Shown in pieces: positions 35,412-44,642 of a DNA stretch of 64,000 nt. A program made the position numbers and the translations under genes. Numbering within the stretch: position 1 is the stretch's first letter; every line of letters starts with the position of its first letter. The notes under the pieces are model-generated. The model was not told the origin of the DNA and made no database searches. It saw only the letters and a list, made by a program, of their open reading frames with translations. Origin of the DNA: Thermotogae bacterium (GTDB lineage: Bacteria; Thermotogota; Thermotogae; Petrotogales; Petrotogaceae); the NCBI GenBank assembly GCA_024233675.1, contig JACKPH010000006.1, forward strand, positions 1 through 64,000, in the 5' to 3' direction.

Positions 35412-36609
35412 TTAAATTCACCTCTATCCTATCAGTATTTTTATCAAAAGCCGGAACTTTTATTTTTATCATTTCAGAAGGTTTTATATCTTCAAATTCT
35501 TTTTCTATACCTAATTCTGGAATTAGCAGAACACCTTTTTCCATGGGCTGCCTTGCCCTTAAATAAATTTTTGATTCATAATCTTTTTCTATATATGAAG
35601 GATAAAGAATTCCTATATTTTTTCCCGGTAATAATTTTATTTTTCCGGCAGGTGATAAATCATTTTTTGCCTGCAAGGCAGCCATATAACCTGCTTTTTC
35701 TCCTTCCTGTGCAACGTAATCGACCAAATCAAAAACAACTGTTGAATTACCGGCGGAAAAAATCCAGTTTTCCGAAGTCCTGTTTTTATTTGTTGTAGAA
35801 AATCCTGCACTGTGTTCAAGAAATTCAAAAGGTTTTACATTAGGAACAAGACCTACTGAAGAAACAAGTGTATCAACATTAAAAGTAATATCATCTCCGC
35901 CTATATGATTAAATTTATCATCAACCTTTGTTGTGATAATTTTATTTACTCTTCTGTCACCGTCAACATATTTTACTGCTCTTGAAAGATAAAGAGGAAT
36001 TGAAAAATCTTCAAGACAAAGTTTTATATTACGCTGCAGACCTCCCGGATAAGGCATTATTTCGATTACACCCTCAACTTTTACACCTTCGAGCGTAAGT
36101 CTTCTGGCCATTATAAGTCCTATATCACCTGAGCCTACAATAAGTGCACTGTTACCTGGTCTCAGATTCATCATATTTATAAATTTCTGTGCAAGACCAG
36201 CAGAATAAATTCCTGAAAGCCTTTTTCCCGAAATACCGAGAGAAGTAAAAGGTCTTTCCTTAGCTCCTGTAGTTATTACAAGAGAATCACATTTTAAATT
36301 GTTAACACCGTTTCTGTCTATAAAAACTATATTTTTATCTTTCTCAACTGAATGAACAAATGCGCCTGATTTTATTTTTATATTAGATTTTGATAAAACT
36401 TTTTCTTTTAATTTTTCTTTAAACTCCGGTCCGGTAAGATTTTTCTTAAAATAATCCAGTCCAAACCCGTTATGAATACACTGATTCAGAACACCACCCA
36501 CATCTGAATCTCTTTCTATAAGAGTAACATCACATTTTTCTTCGGAAGCTTTAAGTGCAGCTGCCAAACCTGCAGCGCCGCCGCCTATAACAACAACATT
36601 TGAACTCAT
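35398..36609 (-). CDS. NAD(P)/FAD-dependent oxidoreductase of the glycerol-3-phosphate complex
   Basis: 403 residues: an N-terminal FAD loop VVIGGGAAGLAAALKA, a second dinucleotide loop ALIVGSGDIGLIMARRL, ITTGAKERPF, and the C-terminal FAD segment WIFSAGNSTVVFDLVDYVAQEGEKAG. It has no Cys pair typical of thioredoxin reductase. With the upstream GlpA/GlpO-like subunit and DUF1667 it probably passes electrons from glycerol 3-phosphate to NAD or ferredoxin. It overlaps the GlpA-like gene as ATGA. Confidence 0.93.
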   Translation of the reverse strand: MSSNVVVIGGGAAGLAAALKASEEKCDVTLIERDSDVGGVLNQCIHNGFGLDYFKKNLTGPEFKEKLKEKVLSKSNIKIKSGAFVHSVEKDKNIVFIDRNGVNNLKCDSLVITTGAKERPFTSLGISGKRLSGIYSAGLAQKFINMMNLRPGNSALIVGSGDIGLIMARRLTLEGVKVEGVIEIMPYPGGLQRNIKLCLEDFSIPLYLSRAVKYVDGDRRVNKIITTKVDDKFNHIGGDDITFNVDTLVSSVGLVPNVKPFEFLEHSAGFSTTNKNRTSENWIFSAGNSTVVFDLVDYVAQEGEKAGYMAALQAKNDLSPAGKIKLLPGKNIGILYPSYIEKDYESKIYLRARQPMEKGVLLIPELGIEKEFEDIKPSEMIKIKVPAFDKNTDRIEVNLNELK

Positions 36610-38030
36610 ATTCTCACCTCCGAACTAAAAAGCCATGAATTTTTTTCATTTAATATAATATCTTCAGGTTTTACTCTTTTATCCTGAAGCATAATTTCAA
36701 TTATTTTACCTGTACAGTAACCACCCTGGCATTCACCGAAAGAGGCACCTGTAAGAAATTTTATATCTTCTATACTTCTTGCTCCCTGCTCTATTGCTTT
36801 TTTTATTTCGTATTTTGTTACTTTATTGCAGTAACATACGAACTCACCGGCATCCGGATGTTCTTTTATAAAACTGTTCATTTCTTCAAGTGTTTCAAAT
36901 GAATCAATTATTCTTACGTTGTTTTTAGGATCAAAATCAGGTCTTTCGGTAAGCTTAATTCCGAGTTTTTCCTGAATTATATATTCGGTTACATATTTTG
37001 CTATAGCAGGTGCAGCTGTCAGTCCGGGAGAACGTATTCCGGAAACATGTATAATTCCTGAATTTCCGACATCTATATAAAAATCTTTTTCTTCTGTTTC
37101 CGGTCTTAAACCGGCAAATGTTTTTACAGGGTCTTTCCTGAAATTTATGTTCGGTACTAATTTTTCGGCTCTTGTACGTACTTCTGAAAGGCCTTCTTCA
37201 GTATTTGTGTTATCGTATTTTGATAAAACTTTTTTTGCTGTAGGACCTGCGAGATAACCACCGTCTATCGCCGGAGTTACAAGACAGCCTTTTGTGTTTT
37301 CGTCAGGAATAGGAAAAATAACTGAATTTGTTAAAGTTTTTTCCGGTTTTAAAAGATAATATTCACCTTTTACAGGAAATATTTCAGGTACAATGTCTCC
37401 GGCCATTTTAGCAATTTCATCAGCAAAAAGTCCGCCGCAGTTAATAACAAGATCAGCTTCATACTGTGTTCCGTCTTCAAAAAATAATCTGAATCCGGAA
37501 TTAATTTTTTCTATTCTGATAAGTTTTTTATCATAATAGACTTCCCCGCCGTTTTTCTGAAGATTTGTAACTGCAGATACAGCTACATTCCATGGGTTTA
37601 CAACACCTGAATCACTGCAGAAAAAAGATCCGAGAGCATTACCGTTGAGTTCAGGTTCCATTATTTTTAACTGTTCCCTGTCTATTATTTCATATGATTT
37701 AACACCGTTTGTATTTGCATATTTCACTAATTTATTTATATATTCAAAATCTTTTTTTTCAAATGCAACAACATGAGAGCCGCATCTGTTTATTCTGAAA
37801 TTAAGATCTTCTGAAAGTTCTGTATACAGGATATTACCTTTTCTGCTAAGGGAAGCTCTTAATGATCCCGGAGGGTCATCATATCCGCCGTGTATAATTC
37901 CGGAATTAGACTTTGTTACACCTCTTCCGGCAGAAAAATTTTTTTCAAACAGGACAACATCTTTTTCATATCTGCTGAGTTCTCTTGCAATTAATGAACC
38001 TGTTACCCCGGCCCCTATGATTGCTATCAT
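36606..38030 (-). CDS. GlpA/GlpO-like FAD glycerol-3-phosphate dehydrogenase with BFD [2Fe-2S] domain
   Basis: 474 residues. The FAD loop AIIGAGVTGSLIARELS is followed by GVTKSNSGIIHGGYDDPPGSLRA and the DAO fold; a C-terminal bacterioferredoxin-associated ferredoxin-like domain (about 395-465) has CYCN and GECQGGYC (four Cys). It oxidises glycerol 3-phosphate to dihydroxyacetone phosphate, with the operon partners as electron acceptors; this role is inferred from the GlpP context. The ATG follows GGAGGTG. It is the first gene after the leader hairpin. Confidence 0.92.
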   Translation of the reverse strand: MIAIIGAGVTGSLIARELSRYEKDVVLFEKNFSAGRGVTKSNSGIIHGGYDDPPGSLRASLSRKGNILYTELSEDLNFRINRCGSHVVAFEKKDFEYINKLVKYANTNGVKSYEIIDREQLKIMEPELNGNALGSFFCSDSGVVNPWNVAVSAVTNLQKNGGEVYYDKKLIRIEKINSGFRLFFEDGTQYEADLVINCGGLFADEIAKMAGDIVPEIFPVKGEYYLLKPEKTLTNSVIFPIPDENTKGCLVTPAIDGGYLAGPTAKKVLSKYDNTNTEEGLSEVRTRAEKLVPNINFRKDPVKTFAGLRPETEEKDFYIDVGNSGIIHVSGIRSPGLTAAPAIAKYVTEYIIQEKLGIKLTERPDFDPKNNVRIIDSFETLEEMNSFIKEHPDAGEFVCYCNKVTKYEIKKAIEQGARSIEDIKFLTGASFGECQGGYCTGKIIEIMLQDKRVKPEDIILNEKNSWLFSSEVRI

Positions 38031-38052
38031 TATTACACCTCCAAAAAATAAA

Positions 38053-38093
38053 AAGCCACAAACCTCAGGTATTAACCTGTTAGTTTGTGGCTT
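38053..38093 (-). terminator. Leader terminator hairpin, predicted GlpP antitermination site
   Basis: On the minus strand an 11-bp outer stem (AAGCCACAAAC/GTTTGTGGCTT) encloses an internal loop and a CAGGT/ACCTG hairpin, followed by TTTTATTTTTT. It lies 22 nt upstream of the GlpA-like start codon. It is a terminator inside a 5' leader of an operon that encodes GlpP. Confidence 0.85.
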
Positions 38094-38351
38094 TCTCTAC
38101 GCTCTGCCGATTATTTAATTAAAATTACCATTAAAATCACAATTATAAAACAATTATAGCATTATGATAAGAAAAAACAATTTTTTTCTCAACGGATTAC
38201 AGACTATTATTATATATTATACTTATATATTGTTAAGTTGCTTTGAAATATAAAAAAATATTAAATGTATTTATTCGTTAAATTCGCTATTATCAGATTT
38301 TATAATCATAAATGCTTTTGTATAAAAATAAAACTGACTGAATGGGTTTAT
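38094..38351. other. Intergenic part of the glp/RND divergent region
   Basis: Apart from the glp promoter and leader (feature entries) I see only A/T-rich sequence, with no open frame, tRNA or long repeat. The RND-operon palindrome follows at 38352. Confidence 0.6.
38153..38180 (-). promoter_or_regulatory. Promoter of the glp operon
   Basis: Minus strand -35 TTGTTT (38175-38180), 16-bp spacer, extended -10 TGCTATAAT (hexamer 38153-38158). The leader would be about 115 nt. Confidence 0.65.
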
Positions 38352-38376
38352 ATTATATACTAAAAAAGTATATAAT
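38352..38376. promoter_or_regulatory. 25-bp palindromic operator over the RND operon promoter
   Basis: ATTATATAC and GTATATAAT are perfect 9-bp arms with a 7-nt spacer (TAAAAAA). The right arm contains the probable -10 TATAAT (38371-38376), 40 nt before the start codon. A MarR-type regulator closes the operon, so it is the likely binder. Confidence 0.65.
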
Positions 38377-38415
38377 TTTAATAGTTAAAAAATTTAATTA
38401 TTAAGAGGTGAAACA

Positions 38416-40950
38416 ATGAAAAAAATTCACTATATATTTTTTATTTTTATGATTTTTTTTATGTTTTCATTTTTTAAAATAAGAGTTGACGATAATATTT
38501 TAAATTATATGAATGCCAAAGACCCGGTTATGATAATTTTTAACAGTATGAACAATGATTTTGAAAATAGCGGTAATATTATTATTTCTGTAAGAAGTGA
38601 AGATTATACGGCAGATATTTCAAAAATAGATTTACTGACGAAAAATCTTGAAAATAAAGATTTTATTAAATCTGTCCAGTCAGTTTCCAATATTTCGGTT
38701 TCATACAATAAAAATAATATTCTTTATACTGGAGATATTTTTTCCGTAAGTGAAAAATCAGGTGAGCCCGTAGAAAATATTATAGACTCAAATCCTGAAA
38801 TTTTCGGAAATTTCTTCAGTGATAATAATAAATATATGCTGTTAAATTTATATATTTATGATAATCAGAATGAAGGTAAAAAATTTTATTCGGAAATAGA
38901 CAATGAAGTCGGAAAATTTTTTAAAGAAAAGTACATAACCGGTATACCTCTTACAAATTATGAAATATCCTCTATTGCCGCAAAAGATGTTTTAAGACTT
39001 CTTCCGTTTTCTGCTCTTTTTATTTTTTTTATAATTTATTATATATTCGGTGATTTCAGACTATGTTTAGTATCCTTTCTTAATATTTTTGCCGCAAATG
39101 TTTTTATGATAGGCATAGTTACTTATTTTTTCGGAAGTCTGAATACGGTAACTGTTATGATACCTCTTTTAGTTACCGGTATAGGTGTTGATAATTCAAT
39201 ACATATAATGTCTGACTACATTGATAATAATACCGGTTCTATAAAAAGTACTGTTAAAAAACTTTTTAAACCTTTTCTTTTTTCTATGCTTACGACGGTT
39301 GCAGGACTTATGTCTCTGCTTACCGCAGAATTGAAACCGATAAATGATTTGGGATTTTTTACCTCAATAGGGATAATATCTGCTTTTTTTATATCCGTTT
39401 TTTTAATACCGGATTTTATTGAAAAAATAGTAAACAGTTCGGAAAAATTAAAAAAACATAAAAGAATAAAGATAAATGCTGAAAAAATTTATTCTCATAA
39501 TCTTATTGTTTTCACTATATTTTTAATACTTATTTGCATTTTTTCAACAGGTATTTTCAGAATAAAAGCCGAATCAAAAATGGAGAATTATCTCGGGAAA
39601 AATTCAGTTTCCGTTAAAGGAAGTAATCATCTCAACCTTAATTACGGAGGAGACAGATTTGTAAGTATTTACGGGGTATCAGAAAATACCGATAATTTCT
39701 ATATTTATACAAAAAGTATGAATGTTGAAACACTTCTGAAGAAAAGAGGTTATCTGAAAAAATCAATAGGTATAAACAGTGTACTCAGAAATATTTATGA
39801 AAATTTTTATGATGGAAATTTCATCCCGCATAACAGCAAAATTATAAAACAGATATTAATGCTTTCTTCAGGAAATAAGGATTTTAAAAATTATCTGAAC
39901 ATAAAATCAGGCTCTGTAAGGAATGAAATTCTTATTAACAGTGATGATGACAATTCTATAAAACTTCTGAACGGGGATTTTGAAAATTATAAAAAACTCT
40001 TTTTCAAAAAGAATTATGATATTGTTCCCATTAATATCCAGGATGAGAATATAAAAAATGAATACATAAAACTTTTTAAAGAGTACGGTTACATAATAGG
40101 TAAAGAAATATCTCAGAATGTAATAAATATTTTTACCGATAATTATTCGGAAAAAGTTAATTTTTTTGCTGAAAATACTGATAAAAAAATATTTGAGGAA
40201 AAGAAAAAGGAATTTACGGATTTTTACGAAATCAGTGAAGAAGATTTTTCTTATTATGAAGATCATTTTCTTTATATGAATGAAAATTTTTTTAGGGAAA
40301 ATTTTGTTTCTGAGAAATTAAAGGAGATAAATTCTTCAGGATTAACTTATGATGAAATTAAAGAACTGGCTTCATATATAAATAATACTGAAATTGCTGT
40401 TGACGGTGATACTTACAGCTCTGATATTTATATTACGGGAAGTCCTGTAATATCTTCTGTACTCAATAAAAAAATAATGGAAAGTCAGATAAGTTCTGTA
40501 AGTATAGCTATTGTTGTTATAGGTATTATGCTTTTTATTCTGATAAAAAAATTTGTTTTATGGATTTCCGGGTTCCTTTCTATATTGGTTATAGCATTTT
40601 TTAATTTCGGTTTCATAGGACTTTTCGGTTTTAAACTTAATTCCGGCACAGTAACAATTGCGTCAATAATAGTAGGTCTTTCCATAGATTATATTATCCA
40701 CTTTCTTTCCGGATATATAAGAGAAGGCGGTTCAACTGTAAAAACTTTTAACAGTGTAGGAAATGCGGTATTATTTTCCGGGCTTACTACATTTGTAGGT
40801 TTTTTCCCGCTTTCTTTCGGAAATTTGGGCATAATGTCAGACTTTGGTATAATTGCATCTTTTAGTATTTTTATCTCTGTTATGGTAACACTTTTTTTGC
40901 TTCCGGTTTTTATAAATTTTTTTGACAGGAGGAATAAAAATGAAAAATAA
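38416..40950 (+). CDS. MMPL/RND-family exporter
   Basis: 844 residues in two homologous halves. Each has a leading transmembrane helix, a large extracytoplasmic loop (about 25-190 and 385-690), and a helix bundle. Each bundle carries the RND/sterol-sensing signature (TGIGVDNSIHIMSDYI and GLSIDYIIHFLSGY; the Asp-His pair suggests proton coupling). Homologues move lipids or hydrophobic molecules. It forms an operon with a LolA-like protein, a barrel protein and MarR, suggesting transport towards the outer surface. AAGAGGTG precedes the ATG. Confidence 0.93.
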   Translation: MKKIHYIFFIFMIFFMFSFFKIRVDDNILNYMNAKDPVMIIFNSMNNDFENSGNIIISVRSEDYTADISKIDLLTKNLENKDFIKSVQSVSNISVSYNKNNILYTGDIFSVSEKSGEPVENIIDSNPEIFGNFFSDNNKYMLLNLYIYDNQNEGKKFYSEIDNEVGKFFKEKYITGIPLTNYEISSIAAKDVLRLLPFSALFIFFIIYYIFGDFRLCLVSFLNIFAANVFMIGIVTYFFGSLNTVTVMIPLLVTGIGVDNSIHIMSDYIDNNTGSIKSTVKKLFKPFLFSMLTTVAGLMSLLTAELKPINDLGFFTSIGIISAFFISVFLIPDFIEKIVNSSEKLKKHKRIKINAEKIYSHNLIVFTIFLILICIFSTGIFRIKAESKMENYLGKNSVSVKGSNHLNLNYGGDRFVSIYGVSENTDNFYIYTKSMNVETLLKKRGYLKKSIGINSVLRNIYENFYDGNFIPHNSKIIKQILMLSSGNKDFKNYLNIKSGSVRNEILINSDDDNSIKLLNGDFENYKKLFFKKNYDIVPINIQDENIKNEYIKLFKEYGYIIGKEISQNVINIFTDNYSEKVNFFAENTDKKIFEEKKKEFTDFYEISEEDFSYYEDHFLYMNENFFRENFVSEKLKEINSSGLTYDEIKELASYINNTEIAVDGDTYSSDIYITGSPVISSVLNKKIMESQISSVSIAIVVIGIMLFILIKKFVLWISGFLSILVIAFFNFGFIGLFGFKLNSGTVTIASIIVGLSIDYIIHFLSGYIREGGSTVKTFNSVGNAVLFSGLTTFVGFFPLSFGNLGIMSDFGIIASFSIFISVMVTLFLLPVFINFFDRRNKNEK

Positions 40951-41686
40951 AATTATATTAACTTTTTTTGTAATTTTAAACGTTATATTTTTTTCCTATA
41001 CCGGTAATGAAATAATGGAGAATTTCAAAGAAAAAATAAAGTCATTTGATTCACAGAAATCGGTTTTTGTAATCAGAGTATGGGATAACGGAATAATAAA
41101 AAACAGAAAAATAGATGTATATATATTGTATAAAAATAATAAAACACTTAGTCTTATGAGGGTAACAGAACCTAATGATGTTAAAAATACAACTGTTTTA
41201 AATATTTCGGAAGATGAACAGTATGTTTATATGCCTTCTTTAAGATCAGTAAAAAGAATTTCGGGAAACGGTAAAGATGAAAGTTTTCTCGATACCGATT
41301 TTAAATATTCCGATCTGAATATTATTTCCGGAGATATAAGTGATAATTATTATTTATATTCTGAAGATAATGAAAATTATATACTTAAATATGATTTCAA
41401 TGATGACAGTGAATACGGATATTCCTTTCTTAAAATTTCAAAATCAGATTTTCTTATGAGTGAGATTTCATTTTTTTCAAAGAATGAAAAACCTTTAAAA
41501 AAGTTATATATAGAAAATTATATAAAAAACGGAGAAAAATACACTATAAAAAATATTAAAGTAGAATCACAAATTTCTGATCATTATACTGAACTCAATA
41601 TGGAAAATACAGAATACGATATACCGATAACGGAAAAATTTTTTAATAAAATAAATATTTCAATGCCTGTTCTGATTTACAGATGA
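40940..41686 (+). CDS. LolA-like outer membrane lipoprotein-sorting protein
   Basis: 248 residues from ATG 40940 (AGGAGG 7 nt upstream; it overlaps the RND stop). A signal peptide (about 1-22) is followed by the LolA-like half-barrel pattern with the hallmark stretch VTEPNDVKNTTVLNI, YVYMPSLRSVKRISG, ESFLDTDFKYSDLNI. Such proteins often accompany MMPL transporters and may shuttle lipids or lipoproteins across the periplasm. Cargo unknown. Confidence 0.88.
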   Translation: MKNKIILTFFVILNVIFFSYTGNEIMENFKEKIKSFDSQKSVFVIRVWDNGIIKNRKIDVYILYKNNKTLSLMRVTEPNDVKNTTVLNISEDEQYVYMPSLRSVKRISGNGKDESFLDTDFKYSDLNIISGDISDNYYLYSEDNENYILKYDFNDDSEYGYSFLKISKSDFLMSEISFFSKNEKPLKKLYIENYIKNGEKYTIKNIKVESQISDHYTELNMENTEYDIPITEKFFNKINISMPVLIYR

Positions 41687-41699
41687 GGAAGTGAGAATA

Positions 41700-43298
41700 A
41701 TGAAAAAAATACTTATTCTTATAGTGGTATTATTACCGGTAATTTTTTTTACACTTGCAGGAAACCTTGACTATAAAAACGGATATTTTATAAGAAATGA
41801 CTATGCTGATATTTATCAGATAATAAATACTGAAAATTATTTTGAAAATTATATGGATTATTCATATTATAAAATTTCATTGGAACTTTCAATGCTTTAC
41901 GGATTATCAGCAAATCAGGATGAAATGTATGAAGCATCTTATCTTTTAGGGTATAGGGATATAGAAATGTTTATTCCCGGACTTGATGAAATAACACACA
42001 GAAATATTATGTATTTAAGTCTCGGAGAAACTTATTACGATATATATCTAAGTACTTTTTCGGTAAGAGCCGGAAGAATATATCCGGTAAAAGGTTCGGG
42101 AATATTTTATTCGCCTTCAAATGTTATACAGGCACAGAATTCTTTCGGATTTATTTCAGGAAATACCGATATTCCGTACGACGGTCTGAATCTCAAAATA
42201 TACAGAAATAATATTAATGCGGAAATCTTTTATACACCGGTAAAAAAATACGATTTTCCTGAACTCGTACCTTATACGGAAACAGAAAAAATAACAGAGA
42301 GAATAAAAAATTATACCGGAAAAGAATATGATGCTGAAAAAACTGCTTATAATTTTCTTACAAAAGAAACAGTGAGGTTTGATGATATTAATTTCGGATT
42401 GTTTTTTTATTCTGATTTAAATGAGCTTTCACTGAAAACAGGATATTTTCATAATTATTATCATTTCAATATTCCGGAAAGAGTTGATATTATTTCTGCC
42501 GAAAATAAAATAAATTATATATTTTCAGTTAATGATTTAAGCATAGATCTTTCTGAATTGCCATGGCCTGAAGAACTTCTTAATCAGCCGGGATTTTCGG
42601 AAGCTGTTTCAGATGTACAATTATCAACAGATTTTTCCACAACGGTTTATTCTGAAACGCTTGAATCAACATCTAATCTTGTAACACCTTATGCAGATAT
42701 ATTCACTGTGGATTTTCAGGCATCATCGGAAATATGGGAAGGGATAAATTATTATTCCGAAATATCTTTTTTTCTTCCTCAGAATATAAATACCGTTACC
42801 AATCTTTCTCAGGAAGAAAATGAATATAATTTTAATATAACTGTTGAAGGTACTTCGGCTGAAAATATAAACTATAATTATTCTGAAAATAATGTAAAAA
42901 AAGAAGAAAAAATTTTTTCACAGGAAAATATTTTAAAAAGTCATTATTTTAAATTCATTTCGGGAATAAACTATAATTCCGGAACATCAGCAGCAGGATT
43001 TGAATTTTTTAATTCTATGCCTGCCGAGCATATTACTTTTTCTCCGGGATTTAATTTTTACTGGCAGTATGAAAATAAAAAATTCTCATTAAGCGGAGCA
43101 TTAATTTTTGTTTTTCCTGAAATAAATGGTAAAATTGATCCCGGATACCTTTTTAATTTTGATATTAATTATAAAGAATACGATAATTTCAGATTCGGAC
43201 TGAAAACAAATTTATCTTATGCTGAAAATGATAATAATCCTTTTTACAGTTTAAAATATTTTGACTCTTTTGAATTTTATATAAAAAGTTATTTTTAG
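41700..43298 (+). CDS. Probable outer membrane beta-barrel protein
   Basis: 532 residues from ATG 41700; an alternative GTG at 41691 lies too close to the GAGG site. A signal peptide (about 1-25, ending FTLAG) is followed by alternating aromatic beta strands rich in Tyr and Asn (for example IFYTPVKKYDFPELVPY, FRFGLKTNLSYAEND) and a C-terminal Phe (FEFYIKSYF), the classic barrel-end signature. It resembles DUF1302-like companions of MMPL operons. The family cannot be named from sequence. Confidence 0.8.
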   Translation: MKKILILIVVLLPVIFFTLAGNLDYKNGYFIRNDYADIYQIINTENYFENYMDYSYYKISLELSMLYGLSANQDEMYEASYLLGYRDIEMFIPGLDEITHRNIMYLSLGETYYDIYLSTFSVRAGRIYPVKGSGIFYSPSNVIQAQNSFGFISGNTDIPYDGLNLKIYRNNINAEIFYTPVKKYDFPELVPYTETEKITERIKNYTGKEYDAEKTAYNFLTKETVRFDDINFGLFFYSDLNELSLKTGYFHNYYHFNIPERVDIISAENKINYIFSVNDLSIDLSELPWPEELLNQPGFSEAVSDVQLSTDFSTTVYSETLESTSNLVTPYADIFTVDFQASSEIWEGINYYSEISFFLPQNINTVTNLSQEENEYNFNITVEGTSAENINYNYSENNVKKEEKIFSQENILKSHYFKFISGINYNSGTSAAGFEFFNSMPAEHITFSPGFNFYWQYENKKFSLSGALIFVFPEINGKIDPGYLFNFDINYKEYDNFRFGLKTNLSYAENDNNPFYSLKYFDSFEFYIKSYF

Positions 43299-43309
43299 GA
43301 GAATTAATT

Positions 43310-43744
43310 ATGGATGAATATAAACCGCTTAATTTTGAAGATTTTACAAAAGAAATATTTTCACTCATATTTGAACTAAAAAAATTTGTAATGAATGATG
43401 AAATAACAGCAGATCTTAATCCTGTTGAATATCTTGCCCTTTTTTACGTGTATTTCTATGAACCTGTTAAAATGACAGATATAGCAAAAAGGGTAAATCT
43501 TACAAAAAGTGCGGTAACGGTTATTGCTGATAAACTTGAAAAAGTCGGATATATAAAAAGGCAAAGATCTGAATCTGACAGAAGAATAATTAATATTGTT
43601 ATGAACAATCTTGGGAAAAAAGAATGCAGAAAATCACTTGTAAATTTAAAAAAACTTTATGACAAAGCTCTTGAAACTCTTTCGGAAGAAGAACAGAAAA
43701 ATATATTCGGAATAATATTAAAACTTATTTCATCACTTTCGTAA
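43310..43744 (+). CDS. MarR-family regulator
   Basis: 144 residues with the winged helix-turn-helix KMTDIAKRVNLTKSAVTVIADKLEKVGYI followed by the wing KRQRSESDRRIINIVM (MarR DxRxx motif). It ends the RND operon, 11 nt after the barrel gene, with AGGAG overlapping the previous stop. It probably represses the operon through the palindrome at 38352-38376 and is relieved by a ligand of the exporter. Confidence 0.93.
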   Translation: MDEYKPLNFEDFTKEIFSLIFELKKFVMNDEITADLNPVEYLALFYVYFYEPVKMTDIAKRVNLTKSAVTVIADKLEKVGYIKRQRSESDRRIINIVMNNLGKKECRKSLVNLKKLYDKALETLSEEEQKNIFGIILKLISSLS

Positions 43745-43794
43745 TTATTAACATTATTTTTCATAAAAAACAAAAATCTTATATTAAATGTAAA

Positions 43795-43820
43795 GAAACA
43801 GTTTTGATTGGAAACTGTTT
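43795..43820 (+). terminator. Probable terminator of the RND operon
   Basis: AAACAGTTT/AAACTGTTT stem (9 bp, loop TGATTGG) followed by a short T-run (TTTTC). It overlaps the next promoter. Confidence 0.6.
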
Positions 43821-43831
43821 TCTGATATAAT
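43804..43831 (+). promoter_or_regulatory. Promoter of the truncated NDH-2-like gene
   Basis: TTGATT (43804-43809), 16-bp spacer, extended -10 TGATATAAT (hexamer 43826-43831). The leader is about 180 nt. Confidence 0.55.
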
Positions 43832-43864
43832 AAGTGTATAAAGAGGTATTTTGGAATTAATTAT

Positions 43865-43892
43865 AATAGTGAATTTTTTCACTATTTTTTTT
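43865..43892 (+). terminator. Hairpin with T-run in the leader of the NDH-2-like gene
   Basis: AATAGTGA and TCACTATT form an 8-bp perfect stem around ATTTTT and are followed by TTTTTTG. It is placed as an attenuator; it also reads as a GTGA-N6-TCAC palindrome (protein-binding site). Confidence 0.55.
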
Positions 43893-44018
43893 GTTCCGAA
43901 ATCAGACAACTTTGGTTTCATAAGAAAGCTGTAAAGAAATATAAAAAATTATATATATTTTTTTATAATATATTTAATCCATTAATATGATTAAAAATTT
44001 TTTATGAAAGGTGATAAT

Positions 44019-44642
44019 ATGGCTGAGAAGAAAAAGATAGTATTACTTGGTGCTGGGTACGGCGGGGTACTCACTGCTAAAAAACTTGCAAAAAAATTCA
44101 AAAAAGATGAAAACGTGTCTATAACTCTTATTGACAAAAATCCTTATCACACAATGCTTACAGAACTTCATGAAGTAGCTGCCGCAAGAGTTCCTGAAAA
44201 TGCTGTAAGAATTGAACTTGAAAAAATATTTGCCGGAAGAAAAGTTAATCTTGTTATGGATCATATTAATGACATTGATTTTGATAAAAATGTTCTTAAC
44301 GGTGACAATGGTAAATATGATTATGATTATCTTGTTTTGGGAACAGGATCAAAACCTGCTTTTTTCGGTTGTAAAGGTGCAAAAGAAAATTCACTTACAT
44401 TATGGTCTTTTGAAGATGCCGTAAAAATAAAGCATCATATAACTGATAGTTTTATAAAAGCATCTTCGGAAAAAGATGCTGAAAAAAGAAAAAAACTTTT
44501 GACATTCATAACAATAGGATGCGGATTTACAGGAGTTGAAATGGCCGGTGAACTCGGTGAATGGGTAAAAAGACTTTGTGAAGATTATGCAATAGACAGA
44601 AAAGACGTTAAACTTTATATTGTAGATCTTCTTCCTAAATAA
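44019..44642 (+). pseudogene. Truncated type II NADH dehydrogenase-like FAD oxidoreductase
   Basis: 207 residues from ATG 44019 (GAAAGGTGAT upstream). The FAD loop LLGAGYGGVLTAKKL, the segment NPYHTMLTELHEVAAARV, VLGTGSKPAFFG and the NADH loop IGCGFTGVEMAGELGE are intact, but the frame stops at LYIVDLLPK, where full-length homologues continue for at least 180 residues (ILPxxD, then the C-terminal FAD and membrane part). It collides with the 3' end of a convergent TPR gene (28-nt overlap). It is probably non-functional or a misassembly product. Confidence 0.75.
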
